Source: Bin87 sp965204905
GTDB lineage: Bacteria; Chloroflexota; Dehalococcoidia; Lucifugimonadales; UBA3495
Direction: 5' to 3'
Assembly: GCA_965204905.1 (NCBI GenBank)
Contig: OZ242042.1
Location: forward strand, 2,666,001 to 2,730,000
DNA: 64,000 nt
Made by a program: the position numbers and the translations under genes. Below, one piece after another: positions 1-7,995 of the stretch. The notes under the pieces were generated by a model. The model was not told where the DNA came from, ran no database searches, and worked only from the letters and a program-made list of their open reading frames with translations. Position 1 is the stretch's first letter, and every line of letters begins with the position of its first letter.

Positions 1-223
1 CCTCGGTGCCGATGACGCAATGCACCGGGAACATCTGGAACTCCAGGTCGTCGGGCAGGTGGTGATCGGAGATGAACAGGATTGTTGACCCCGATTCTGA
101 CTCGCGTTGCAGCATCGTCCGCACCGGCTCGATGATGCTGCGGGAGTCGTCGCCGCAATAGAGGTTGTGCCCCGGCTCCAGGAACCCGCGCACCATATCG
201 ACTACCAGGACTACGTTGGGCAT
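1..223 (-). CDS. Cysteine hydrolase (isochorismatase/nicotinamidase family), 3' part cut by window edge
   Basis: The first 74 residues are visible. The protein starts MPNVVLVVDMVRGF, which carries the family's catalytic Asp at residue 9 in the usual hydrophobic beta-strand. Around residues 66-73 it has the motif VHCVIGTE, matching the F/V-P-x-H-C-x-x-G-T block of nicotinamidase-like enzymes. The family hydrolyses amides or vinyl ethers through a Cys nucleophile that would lie beyond the window edge, so the substrate (nicotinamide, isochorismate or another amide) cannot be told. The ATG lies 6 bases after the stop of the GDYxxxxY gene, so it is probably the last visible gene of the minus-strand operon. 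Family call good, specificity unknown. Confidence 0.75.
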   Translation of the reverse strand, partial: MPNVVLVVDMVRGFLEPGHNLYCGDDSRSIIEPVRTMLQRESESGSTILFISDHHLPDDLEFQMFPVHCVIGTE

Positions 224-229
224 TTCGGT

Positions 230-799
230 TCACCTCAATCGTTCGATCTCAGGATCAAAGGGCCGGCCGTCAACCAGCACCTGCTTGATTACCGCGTTGC
301 CGGAGGCGCTCAGGGATACCACGACCTTTACATCCCGCGCATTCTCAACTATATGCCCCGTTCCCTCGGGAACAAAGAACGTGCCAATACCGAAATCGAG
401 GCGACGGCGATCATTGACGCGGCCTCGAATGAAAACCTCTCCAGACAGGTCGCCGTCGCGAGGCAATGTGTGGACTGGACCCCTGATGTACGATGCGCCA
501 TCCTCCCTGCTCAAAAGCAGATAGTAATCGGCGTGCCATACTTCCGGGCCGGGTCTGAGCACGACGTCAACGGTGTCGCCGATTTCAACACTGTCCCAAT
601 TGTAAGGAAGCTCGGCAATCTCATAGTCCAGGATGGCATAGTCACCCTGCAATAGCGAGCGCGGGTCAACAGGGACGGTTTGCAGGATCACTTCCCGGCC
701 TTGGGTCAACGCGACCTGCCGCACGGTAGCGAACACCACCAGGCCAATCACCTGGGCGGCCACCACTGCGAACAGCAGTATGGTCATCCGGCGGCTCAT
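230..799 (-). CDS. GDYxxxxY domain membrane-anchored protein
   Basis: A 189-residue protein with one N-terminal membrane segment (about residues 5-27) followed by an extracytoplasmic domain. It contains the signature GDYAILDY at about residues 52-59, which names the GDYxxxxY family. The biochemical function is not known. Its ATG overlaps the stop of the upstream DUF2157 membrane protein by 4 bases, so the two are translationally coupled. These two families are known to occur side by side, which suggests a joint envelope role. No lipobox is seen, so the protein should stay tethered by its N-terminal helix. Confidence 0.8.
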   Translation of the reverse strand: MSRRMTILLFAVVAAQVIGLVVFATVRQVALTQGREVILQTVPVDPRSLLQGDYAILDYEIAELPYNWDSVEIGDTVDVVLRPGPEVWHADYYLLLSREDGASYIRGPVHTLPRDGDLSGEVFIRGRVNDRRRLDFGIGTFFVPEGTGHIVENARDVKVVVSLSASGNAVIKQVLVDGRPFDPEIERLR

Positions 800-2025
800 G
801 ATGCGGCCTCGGATTCCCGTATGCGTCGCACCAGCCGCCGGCGCAGGTACTCCATGCCGAACCCGCCGGCCAGCAGGATGACGCCGGCCACGATGAACGC
901 CACCGACTGCCCCAGCAGGCCCAACCCGAACTCAAAGTAGCGGGTGAACAGCGTTATCGCAAAGATGGGCACCGCGAGATTAATCAGATACGCCCGGTTC
1001 CAGCGATAACCCGCCGCGATCATTGCCAGCACGCCGGCCAGCATCACCAAGTTGAACACCCACCAGAGCCACTCGCCGCCGAAGGCCAGCCCCAGCCACA
1101 TCGCGCCCGCGATCAATCCCATCGCCGCGAAAGCCCCGGATTCCCACCAGGACAAATTGGACCCTGATCTCGATCTCCGCCAAACCGATACGCCGATCAA
1201 ACCAGCGCCGGCAAGCCCGAGAATCGCGACGACGAGCCAATACTCCACCGAAGCGTCCGATACTATGTATTCGCTACGATCAATTTCTTCCCAGGCTTCG
1301 TTGAACCCAAAAATGTAAATCGCGGCCGACACCACCAGCAGGCCGGCGATTTCGAGCAACCATGCGAAGCGTTCGATGGCGTCGAAACGGGCGTGGGCTC
1401 GACCTGCTGCGAACAAAAAGGCCCCCAAGATGAGGAAGCTCGGCACCAAAAGGCTGAGCACCACATCCTCCAAATCATGGACCCACTCTTGCGTCCGGAA
1501 CCCGGCGGCCGCCAGAAACAGAATGATGGACAAGCCGAAGAGCACTCTCGAACGGGTGATGTAAGCCAGAGGAATTACGCCCAGGAACCACATGGGCACC
1601 AATGTCGGATGGTTCACTTCCACGTGGTAGGTTTGGGCCACCAGGTGAATGGACGCGCCGAAAGCGATGGCGCCGAGCAGCAAAATCGCCGTGCCGATGC
1701 GCGGATAACCGAACCGGTATCCGACGAACCAGCCGATAATGTAGATAGCCGGCGTCCCCACCACCATCATCGCCAGTTTCGCCAGCTTGGGTATTTCCGT
1801 CCAGTTGGCGGCGATGAAAGCGATGATGCCCAGGCCGATCAGCGCCGCGCCCATGATGGCGATGACCGTGACCACGCGGTTGCCGATGGCGCTGCCGCCG
1901 TCTTCCGGGGAATCCGAGGCGTACCGGTTCCGTATCGCCTCGGCCTGCTCAGCGTTGATTATGCCGTCGGCCTCCCATTGCCGCGCTTCATCTAACAGCC
2001 TGCTGACAAATTCATCCTGCGCCAT
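796..2025 (-). CDS. DUF2157 domain multi-pass membrane protein
   Basis: 409 residues. The first ~45 residues are soluble (FVSRLLDEARQWEADGIINAEQAEAI), the typical short DUF2157 head that precedes a string of membrane helices. About ten hydrophobic segments then run from residue 48 to 395, ending in an Arg-rich cytoplasmic tail (YLRRRLVRRIRES). DUF2157 has no assigned reaction. The start ATG overlaps the stop of the upstream PEP-mutase-family gene by one base, and the end overlaps the GDYxxxxY gene, so all three are probably made from one message. Confidence 0.8.
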   Translation of the reverse strand: MAQDEFVSRLLDEARQWEADGIINAEQAEAIRNRYASDSPEDGGSAIGNRVVTVIAIMGAALIGLGIIAFIAANWTEIPKLAKLAMMVVGTPAIYIIGWFVGYRFGYPRIGTAILLLGAIAFGASIHLVAQTYHVEVNHPTLVPMWFLGVIPLAYITRSRVLFGLSIILFLAAAGFRTQEWVHDLEDVVLSLLVPSFLILGAFLFAAGRAHARFDAIERFAWLLEIAGLLVVSAAIYIFGFNEAWEEIDRSEYIVSDASVEYWLVVAILGLAGAGLIGVSVWRRSRSGSNLSWWESGAFAAMGLIAGAMWLGLAFGGEWLWWVFNLVMLAGVLAMIAAGYRWNRAYLINLAVPIFAITLFTRYFEFGLGLLGQSVAFIVAGVILLAGGFGMEYLRRRLVRRIRESEAAS

Positions 2026-2906
2026 CAGTCGGCCGCGTTAGCCGTCTCCGCGTATCCGGCGTCGCGGTCGAGCATCTCCGTGAGCCCCATCAGCTCGAAC
2101 GCGTCGGTCAGCGGCGTCATTTGATCGACCAAGCGCTCGGTGGTGCCCTTGGCCTTGAGTTCCTCCATCACCTTGCCCACCGTGTATGCCACCGACATGA
2201 ACGCGCTGCCGGGGAAAATGACCATTTTGAAGCCCAGTCGTTCCAGTTCCGACACGTTGAGCAGCGGGGACTTGCCGGTTTCCACGAAGTTGTAGAGCAG
2301 AGGGACGCTGGTGCGCGCTACTACCTCGGCCGCTTCCTCCGCCGAGCGGATAGCCTCCACGAACAGGGCATCGGCGCCGGCCTCGGTGAAGGCGTCACAT
2401 CGACGCATGGTGTCGTCCCATCCGGTCACGGCCAATGCGTCGGTGCGCACGATGATGGTGAAGTCGTCGTCGGTGCGCGCGTCCACGGCGGCGCGGATTT
2501 TCTGGACCATCTCGTCAATCGGAACCACCCGCTTGTCTTCCAGGTGGCCGCAACGCTTGGGGAACTGCTGGTCCTCGATGTGGACGGCGGCCACGCCGGT
2601 GCGCTCGTAATCCCGGATGGTGCGCCGCACGTTCATCGTGCCGCCGTATCCCGTATCGGCGTCGGCGATGACGGGAATTTCCACCGCGCCGGCGATATAA
2701 GCCGCGTTGGCCAGCATTTCCGTCGCCGTGGCCAGGGCCAGGTCAGGATAGCCGATGCGCGCGACGGACGTTCCGGCGCCGGTCATGTACACGGCGGGGA
2801 AGCCCGTCCGCTCGATGATGGCGGCGGTCAAGCAGTCATAGGCCCCGGGCGCCGTGATGATGCCAGGTTCGTTCAACAACTGGCGGAATTTTTTGGTAGC
2901 TCTCAT
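2025..2906 (-). CDS. Isocitrate lyase/PEP mutase family enzyme (carboxyvinyl-carboxyphosphonate mutase-like)
   Basis: 293 residues from the chosen ATG, which has GAGAGGGA 7 bases upstream; an in-frame TTG ten codons earlier has no such site. The (beta/alpha)8 fold shows the family hallmarks: TAPGAYDCLTA near residue 18, the metal-binding DADTGYGG at 82-89, ED at 111-112, and the catalytic loop KRCGH with Cys119. Members cleave or form C-C or C-P bonds of 2-oxo/hydroxy acids (methylisocitrate lyase, oxaloacetate hydrolase and similar). The intact Cys loop argues for a lyase or hydrolase, and the substrate is not determinable. It follows fabG by 80 bases that hold a palindromic repeat. Confidence 0.85.
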   Translation of the reverse strand: MRATKKFRQLLNEPGIITAPGAYDCLTAAIIERTGFPAVYMTGAGTSVARIGYPDLALATATEMLANAAYIAGAVEIPVIADADTGYGGTMNVRRTIRDYERTGVAAVHIEDQQFPKRCGHLEDKRVVPIDEMVQKIRAAVDARTDDDFTIIVRTDALAVTGWDDTMRRCDAFTEAGADALFVEAIRSAEEAAEVVARTSVPLLYNFVETGKSPLLNVSELERLGFKMVIFPGSAFMSVAYTVGKVMEELKAKGTTERLVDQMTPLTDAFELMGLTEMLDRDAGYAETANAAD

Positions 2907-2946
2907 CTCAACATCCCTCTCTGCAAAGGCGCTCAACGGAAAACGT

Positions 2947-2979
2947 CCCCCTCACTCCAGCCCTCTCCCTTGTGGGAGA
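2947..2979. repeat. Palindromic repeat, CCCTCTCCC family, copy 1
   Basis: Stem CCCTCTCCC / GGGAGAGGG with loop TTGT, preceded by a C-rich flank (CCCTCACTCCAG). Read on plus it is followed by ATTTTT, but both flanking genes run on minus, so it is not an obvious terminator for them. Related copies lie at 13048, 17973 and 20161. Confidence 0.75.
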
Positions 2980-2986
2980 GGGATTT

Positions 2987-3751
2987 TTACGCCGTCATGC
3001 CGCCGTCTATGGTCAAGGTCTGCCCGGTGATGTAGCTGGCGGCGGGGCTGACCAGGTATAGCACGGCCGACGCCACATCTGCGGCAGATCCGAAGCGGCC
3101 GGCCGGCACGCGGGACAGCACCTGGTTTCGTTGTTCTTCATTCAGCTCGCCGGTCATGCCACCCCCGCCGTCAACTTCTATGAATCCGGGAGCTACGGCG
3201 TTGACGGTGATGTTACGGCTGGCCACCTCGCGAGCGATGGCCTTGGCCATCCCGATCTGCCCGGCCTTGGACGCCGCGTAGTTGGCCTGGCCCGGGTTGC
3301 CGGACAACCCGACCACCGACGAAATGTTGACAATCCTTCCGTAGCGTTGACGCACCATCAAGGGAATGGCGAACCGCGTGGGCAGGAACGTGCCGCGGAG
3401 GTTGACCGTCAGCACCTCATCCCAATCCTCGGCGTTCATACGCATCACAAGCCGGTCGCGGGTAATACCGGCGTTGTTCACCAGGATGTCCAGCCGGCCG
3501 AGGCGATCCGCAGTTGTCTTGACCACAGCCTCGGCTGCGTTTTCGTCCGATACATCGCCGGGCACGCGCAAAGCCTCGCCCCCGGCGGCCCTGATTTCAT
3601 CGATCACCCGGTCGGCGGCGTTTGCGTTGGTCCGGTAGTTGATACCGACCGACGCTCCGGCAGCGGCCAACTCCTTGGCAATTGCCGCGCCGATTCCACG
3701 GGACGAGCCCGTCACCAACGCAACCTGCCCGCTCAAGTCAATCGTGTACAT
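2987..3751 (-). CDS. fabG: 3-oxoacyl-[ACP] reductase, short-chain dehydrogenase
   Basis: 254 residues from the ATG at MYTIDLSG; an upstream in-frame TTG would add nine residues and overlap plsX. The classical SDR layout is complete: TGSSRGIG nucleotide-binding loop at 14-21, NNAG at 92-95, catalytic Ser in NISS (144/145), Tyr158 and Lys162 in YAASK, and a C-terminal YITGQTLTIDGGM typical of FabG. It should reduce 3-oxoacyl-ACP with NADPH in the cytoplasmic fatty-acid elongation cycle. Position directly after plsX (16-base gap) and two MaoC-type dehydratase genes strongly supports a fatty-acid role over a generic SDR. Confidence 0.88.
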   Translation of the reverse strand: MYTIDLSGQVALVTGSSRGIGAAIAKELAAAGASVGINYRTNANAADRVIDEIRAAGGEALRVPGDVSDENAAEAVVKTTADRLGRLDILVNNAGITRDRLVMRMNAEDWDEVLTVNLRGTFLPTRFAIPLMVRQRYGRIVNISSVVGLSGNPGQANYAASKAGQIGMAKAIAREVASRNITVNAVAPGFIEVDGGGGMTGELNEEQRNQVLSRVPAGRFGSAADVASAVLYLVSPAASYITGQTLTIDGGMTA

Positions 3752-3767
3752 GGACGCACCTATTCCT

Positions 3768-4805
3768 TCACGCTTCAAGCACGCCCGTATGACGCAACTC
3801 GGATAGCTCTTCCCTGAATCCTTCCACCAGGTCTATGCTGCGGCAAAGCAGGCCGGTGTTGATCGCACCGGCGATGCCTTCAGCAGTCGATGAGCCGTGC
3901 CCAACCATCACCAAGCCGTCCACGCCGAACAGCGGCCCACCCATCGTACGGGGGAGGTTCATATTGGTCCACAACGCCCCGGCAATCTGTTTGAGTTGGG
4001 CTTCCGGCAAGAACTCGGCCAGCTGACGTTGCAGGTAGGGTGCCAGCGCGGAACCCAACCCCTCGGCGAATTTGATCAATATGTTGCCGATGAAACCATC
4101 GCAAACTATGACATCCGCTTTGTCGGTGAAAAAGTCCATCCCCTCTACGTTGCCCACAAAGTTGAGGTGGCTGTCCAGAAATAGCGAATGGCTTTCCTGT
4201 ACCTGGCGGTTTCCCTTGGCCGCCTCTTCTCCAACACTCAGCAACGCCACGCGGGGGTCTTCAATCTGCAACCGACGCCGGGCGAACACCACGCCCAGCG
4301 CGGCGAAGCTCAGCAGCAACGAGGGTCGCGCATCGACATTGCTGCCCAGGTCAACGACAGTGGTGTTGGGCGCCAACCCCAGAAAATTACCGCCGATGCA
4401 CGGGCGTTCCAGACCCTCAAGCAGTCCCAGGGTTATCGTAGCCGTGGCCATGGACGCGCCGGTTGAGCCTACCGACACCACCATGTCTGTTTCGCCGGCG
4501 CGCAACAACTTCATCGCCGTGACGATGGACGAGCGGGGCTTCCGGCGCAAGGCGGAAATGGGATGTTCGTCATCATCAATTTTGCCTTCGGACGGCACAA
4601 TGGCAAGGGGCAGAGCATGGATATCCGCGCCGCGTCTGGACAATTCGGCGCCCACCGCATCCTGGTCGCCCACCAGAGTAACGTGCAGTTGGGGATGCGC
4701 CGCCACCGCCGCCAACGCGCCGGGCACGGTGACATCCGGGCCGTAATCTCCGCCCATCGCGTCCAATGCGACGCGCACCCGCGCGATATTCCCATTACTG
4801 CTCAT
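3768..4805 (-). CDS. plsX: Phosphate acyltransferase PlsX
   Basis: 345 residues from ATG AGC AGT; a longer reading from 4895 lies inside the upstream gene and is rejected. It has the PlsX N-terminal signature RVALDAMGGDYGP, then DEHPISALRRKP, SVGSTGAS, and the C-terminal GVDGLVMVGHGSS. PlsX converts acyl-ACP to acyl-phosphate, the first step of bacterial phosphatidic-acid synthesis. The start overlaps the 3' end of the MaoC gene by 11 bases, indicating translational coupling in a fatty-acid/phospholipid operon with fabG. Length matches the family. Confidence 0.93.
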   Translation of the reverse strand: MSSNGNIARVRVALDAMGGDYGPDVTVPGALAAVAAHPQLHVTLVGDQDAVGAELSRRGADIHALPLAIVPSEGKIDDDEHPISALRRKPRSSIVTAMKLLRAGETDMVVSVGSTGASMATATITLGLLEGLERPCIGGNFLGLAPNTTVVDLGSNVDARPSLLLSFAALGVVFARRRLQIEDPRVALLSVGEEAAKGNRQVQESHSLFLDSHLNFVGNVEGMDFFTDKADVIVCDGFIGNILIKFAEGLGSALAPYLQRQLAEFLPEAQLKQIAGALWTNMNLPRTMGGPLFGVDGLVMVGHGSSTAEGIAGAINTGLLCRSIDLVEGFREELSELRHTGVLEA

Positions 4806-5262
4806 TATCGAGTTGCCCCTTACCCTGCGTTCCGACCAGCAGGCTGGCCGTGCCGGTGATGATCCGGTCTCCATTATCGGCGTTACGGACTTCAATGTTA
4901 CAGGTAACTGTCGCGCCGGTTTCCCCGGATTCGGCTTTGACTACGACGCCGTTCGCCTCGATAGTGTCGCCGGGATACGCCGCGCCGCGGAACCTTACCC
5001 GAAAACTGCCGGAGGTCAGCCAATCGGCTCCGTATGCTTTCGTCATCATTTCCGACACCAGCGCGAGGGTCAACATTCCATGAGCGATTACACCGCCGAA
5101 TCGAGTGGCCGCTGCGAATTCGTCGTCGTAGTGTATGCGATTGTTGTCCCCGGAGGCGTTACGGTACGCATTTATACCGTCTCGTGAGATTGCGCGACGG
5201 ACTGCCGGCAATTCGTCCCCCACTGTCGCATGGCCGGCCGTTACGGTTCCCGTGTCAACCAT
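4795..5262 (-). CDS. MaoC-type (R)-hydroxyacyl dehydratase, HadB-like hot-dog subunit
   Basis: 155 residues from the ATG preceded by GCGAGG; this ATG overlaps the stop of the upstream gene (ATGGTTGA). The hydratase-2 motif is present as ASGDNNRIHYDD, with Asp39 and His44 as the expected catalytic pair, followed by GGVIAHGMLTLALVS. Such proteins hydrate or dehydrate (R)-3-hydroxyacyl thioesters. Because the preceding gene encodes the half lacking this motif, the two probably form a heterodimer like mycobacterial HadAB. Neighbouring plsX and fabG point to the dehydration step of fatty-acid synthesis. Confidence 0.82.
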   Translation of the reverse strand: MVDTGTVTAGHATVGDELPAVRRAISRDGINAYRNASGDNNRIHYDDEFAAATRFGGVIAHGMLTLALVSEMMTKAYGADWLTSGSFRVRFRGAAYPGDTIEANGVVVKAESGETGATVTCNIEVRNADNGDRIITGTASLLVGTQGKGQLDNEQ

Positions 5263-5665
5263 CGGAATCCTCGCCATCTGGTTCGTCTGCGGGTGGAGGC
5301 AGCAGGACCGTGGTGCGGCCACGTTGCAAATCGGCGCCGGAGTCGGCATCGGTTATGTTGTAATTTACGGTGAGGAACCGCAAGCCGCCTCTTTCACGGG
5401 GCGGGTCAACCCGCGCGGTGGTTGCAGCGGTTATTCCGATACGCGGAGCGCCGAGGGTTTCAACATCCTGGAGGCTGTGGATTGCGCCGTCCGGCAGAGA
5501 CAAACGGTCCAGCAGCAGGCCCACCACCCGCGCCGTCAGCATCAGTGGCGGCGCGATGCCCGCGTCATGGTAAACCGGCAGGTCGTCGCCCACCGCATCC
5601 AGGTATTCCCGCGCTGCGTCGGCAGTGATGTGCCAGCATCCCAAGTCTATGGCCGTATCTTCCAC
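5255..5665 (-). CDS. FAS1-like (MaoC N-terminal type) dehydratase subunit, HadA-like
   Basis: 136 residues starting at GTG; an in-frame stop lies just upstream. The sequence resembles the N-terminal MaoC-like/FAS1-like dehydratase domain: YLDAVGDDLPVYHD near residue 20, then APPLMLTARV, and a late stretch RFLTVNYNITDADSGADLQRG. It lacks the D-x4-H hydratase motif, as expected for the non-catalytic, substrate-binding half of a HadAB-type heterodimer. It overlaps the catalytic partner by 8 bases and is the first gene of the plsX-fabG operon. Sequence similarity is moderate, so the call leans on context. Confidence 0.68.
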   Translation of the reverse strand: MEDTAIDLGCWHITADAAREYLDAVGDDLPVYHDAGIAPPLMLTARVVGLLLDRLSLPDGAIHSLQDVETLGAPRIGITAATTARVDPPRERGGLRFLTVNYNITDADSGADLQRGRTTVLLPPPADEPDGEDSDG

Positions 5666-5731
5666 AGTTATCCCGCGACGCGCTTATCCAGTATCCCTGG
5701 CGCGTCCGGGTACACTATACACCATGGCAGA

Positions 5732-6979
5732 TTACGCCTTGGGCAGCCCGAAATCCTCCACCGCCATATCGGACAGGTATTCGCCAATCGCCAGCGATGA
5801 CGTTGCTCCCGGCGAAGGCGCGTTGAGCACGTGCAGGGCCTTCTGTCCCCGCAGGATGTGAAAGTCGTCCAGTATCGCGCCCGATGACGATACCGCCTGA
5901 GCGCGTACCCCGCTGCCGCCGGGTTCCAGGTCGCTGGACTGGATTTCCGGTATCAGTTTCTGGAGGTCGCCCACGAACACCGATTTGCTGTAGGAGCGGT
6001 GCATCTCCTTCATTCCGGTGCGCCAGTGCTTCGCCGTCATCTTCCAGAAACCGGGGAACGTGAGCGAGCCGGCCGTCTCTCCCAGACTGATGTTGCCCTT
6101 CCGGTAGCCTTCCCGCGCCCACGCCAGCACCGCGTTGGGGCCGGCCTCAACGTAACCGTGGATATTGCGCGTGTAGTGAACTCCCAGGAACGGGAACCGA
6201 GGATCCGGCACCGGATAGATCAGCCCCTTCACCAGATCGTGGCTCGATTCCGCCAGCTTGTAGTACTCGCCACGGAACGGGATGATGCGCACGTCGGTTT
6301 CCTCACCCATCATCCGCGCCAGCTTGTCGGCGTACAAGCCGCCGCAGTTGATGACGTGCTTGGCTTGCAGCGCGCCGCGTTCGGTTTCCAGCGCCGTGCC
6401 GCCGGCCGTCTGGTTCGCTCGCCGCACTACCGCGCCCGTGAAAATATCGCCTCCGGCGGACTGGAATTTGCCGGCATAGGCGTTGGCAACGCGCACGTAA
6501 TCTACAATGCCGGTGTGGGGCGCCCATAGCGCGCGGACGCCTTTGGTATGAGGTTCAATTTCGGCTAGCCGCTCCGGTTCAACTATTTCCAAGTCGGGTA
6601 CGCCGTTGGCGACGCCGCGCTCGTACAGGTCTTGCAGGCGGCCCAACTCGCTCTCGTGCGTGGCGACGATCACCTTGCCGCAGGGGTCGTACTCGATCTC
6701 GTTCTCGTCGCAGAACCGGATCAGGCGGTCCTTACCGCCCACGCAGAAACGGGCTTTCCACGAACCGGGACGGTAGTAGATGCCAGAGTGTATGACGCCG
6801 CTGTTGTGTCCGGTCTGGTGCTGGGCCAGTTGGTCCTCTTTTTCGATCACCGCCACGCCAAGGTCGGGCGACCGTTCCAGCAACTGCATGGCGGTGGACA
6901 GGCCAATGATGCCGCCGCCCACAATCGCGACGTCGTAAACGCGCGTTTCCACCGAGGTAGTGTTGCCGTTGGTCGTCAT
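5732..6979 (-). CDS. lhgO: L-2-hydroxyglutarate oxidase/dehydrogenase (FAD)
   Basis: 415 residues from an ATG with the strong site GGAGGGAACT. The N-terminal Rossmann motif is DVAIVGGGIIGLSTA (GGGIIG at 21-26), followed by EKEDQLAQHQTGHNSGVIHSGIYY, a hallmark of the LhgO/L2HGDH family, and RIIPFRGEYYKL. The C-terminus ILRGQKALHVLNAPSPGATSSLAIG closes the FAD site. It should oxidise L-2-hydroxyglutarate to 2-oxoglutarate, passing electrons to the membrane or to oxygen. It sits alone between a small membrane protein and the fatty-acid operon, and feeds 2-oxoglutarate into the cycle that also uses SucCD. Confidence 0.9.
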   Translation of the reverse strand: MTTNGNTTSVETRVYDVAIVGGGIIGLSTAMQLLERSPDLGVAVIEKEDQLAQHQTGHNSGVIHSGIYYRPGSWKARFCVGGKDRLIRFCDENEIEYDPCGKVIVATHESELGRLQDLYERGVANGVPDLEIVEPERLAEIEPHTKGVRALWAPHTGIVDYVRVANAYAGKFQSAGGDIFTGAVVRRANQTAGGTALETERGALQAKHVINCGGLYADKLARMMGEETDVRIIPFRGEYYKLAESSHDLVKGLIYPVPDPRFPFLGVHYTRNIHGYVEAGPNAVLAWAREGYRKGNISLGETAGSLTFPGFWKMTAKHWRTGMKEMHRSYSKSVFVGDLQKLIPEIQSSDLEPGGSGVRAQAVSSSGAILDDFHILRGQKALHVLNAPSPGATSSLAIGEYLSDMAVEDFGLPKA

Positions 6980-7063
6980 AGTTCCCTCCGAATCGGTACG
7001 TCCACGAACGCGCTGTTTGGCCGCAGTTTGGCAAAACTGCCACGGCTGCGCAAGGTGCAACAG

Positions 7064-7465
7064 TTAGATTCCGACCTGAGCGGCCAGGCTGAGCGGCGCC
7101 AAGATGAGCGTTGCCATGAAAAACACCAGCGAGAAGCAAGTTGAGGCCCAACTCAGAAAACTTACCAACCTTGCGGTTGTGCTGCCCTCTCCCAAACGGT
7201 TATGCCAAGTGCAACAAATCGCAGCGGAAATGGCGAAGAAGATGGTCACGGCGGCGACCAGAACGCCGGGATTGACGGCTGCCCCCACCGCCAAATTCAC
7301 CTCAACTCCGGCGATTTCGGACTTTTCCAGTAGCTGCACCACCTTCACGTTACTCCCAACCGCCGCCATCAAGAGCGCCGAGATCAAGGCCAGGATAAGG
7401 TTAACGGCTAACAGGTCATATCGGGCCTGTTGCCGTGATGGTGGTTGCGGACTGGCTGCGGACAT
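7064..7465 (-). CDS. Hypothetical membrane protein
   Basis: 133 residues that I do not recognise. Three hydrophobic segments are visible (about 18-36, 66-86 and 103-125) with a short Arg/Gln-rich N-terminus and a central LLEKSEIAGVEVNLAVG stretch between the first two. No catalytic motif is seen. The stop is 84 bases before the chosen lhgO start, on the same strand, so co-transcription is possible but unproven. Confidence 0.55.
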   Translation of the reverse strand: MSAASPQPPSRQQARYDLLAVNLILALISALLMAAVGSNVKVVQLLEKSEIAGVEVNLAVGAAVNPGVLVAAVTIFFAISAAICCTWHNRLGEGSTTARLVSFLSWASTCFSLVFFMATLILAPLSLAAQVGI

Positions 7466-7957
7466 TGCAGTCTAAACTTGGGCCGCCGCCGGCCCCCCAT
7501 AAATCTCGTTCGGCATTATACACTCAGCGGCCGGCCTGCCCTCATGCGTACCTACTTTCCATCGGCTCAATCGGGCCTGATGACACTTGCCCCTTGCCGG
7601 TACTCTCCATCCATCCTTACAATTTAACCATCCAATCACCCCAATCCTGCTAATCCTGAAATAACGTCACCCCGCAATTGATACGGGGCCCGTAAATCCT
7701 GATTCTGACAATCACGAGCCATCCCAATCGCCACTCCCCCAAACTCTCCCAAATGCCCGCCAAAGCCGTCAGTATCGCCCCCAGAACCCGCTCAATACGC
7801 CCTCATTCACCACCACATCCCGCCCCAACTCCCTACTCAAATGAAGGGAATTGAGCGGAAACGAGCGGGATTTCGCCAAAATCGCCGCTATCCCGCACTC
7901 CCACCTCGCGCTCATCCTGAGCTTGTCGAAGGATCCGCCCGCCGCGGGTCCGCCGCG
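7466..7957. other. Intergenic stretch without a gene
   Basis: Roughly 490 bases between the divergent membrane-protein and MmgE/PrpD genes. I see no convincing coding frame or tRNA. It contains short repeat-like pieces, including CACCCCGCAATTGATACGGGG around 7669-7690 and the TCATCCTGAGCTTGTCGAAGGA-type element listed separately. Confidence 0.5.
7912..7939. repeat. Dispersed short repeat (ATCCT...AGGAT element)
   Basis: Imperfect palindrome with ends ATCCT / AGGAT around GAGCTTGTCGA. Elements with this wording occur scattered in many environmental bacterial genomes. A degenerate relative is visible near 58420-58465, downstream of the second ABC cassette. Confidence 0.55.
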
Positions 7958-7986
7958 TTGCGCCAACCCTCGCCCCTCGCTATGCT
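7958..7986 (+). promoter_or_regulatory. Candidate promoter for MmgE/PrpD gene, near-leaderless
   Basis: TTGCGC, a 17-base spacer, then TATGCT. Transcription would begin about 3 bases before the ATG at 7996, and no ribosome-binding site is present, so a near-leaderless message is plausible. Confidence 0.4.
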
Positions 7987-7995
7987 TACGCTGCC

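Noticed and set aside
2947..2985. Intrinsic terminator on plus (hairpin then ATTTTT)
   Set aside because: Both flanking genes are on minus, and the hairpin matches a repeat family found at three other places.
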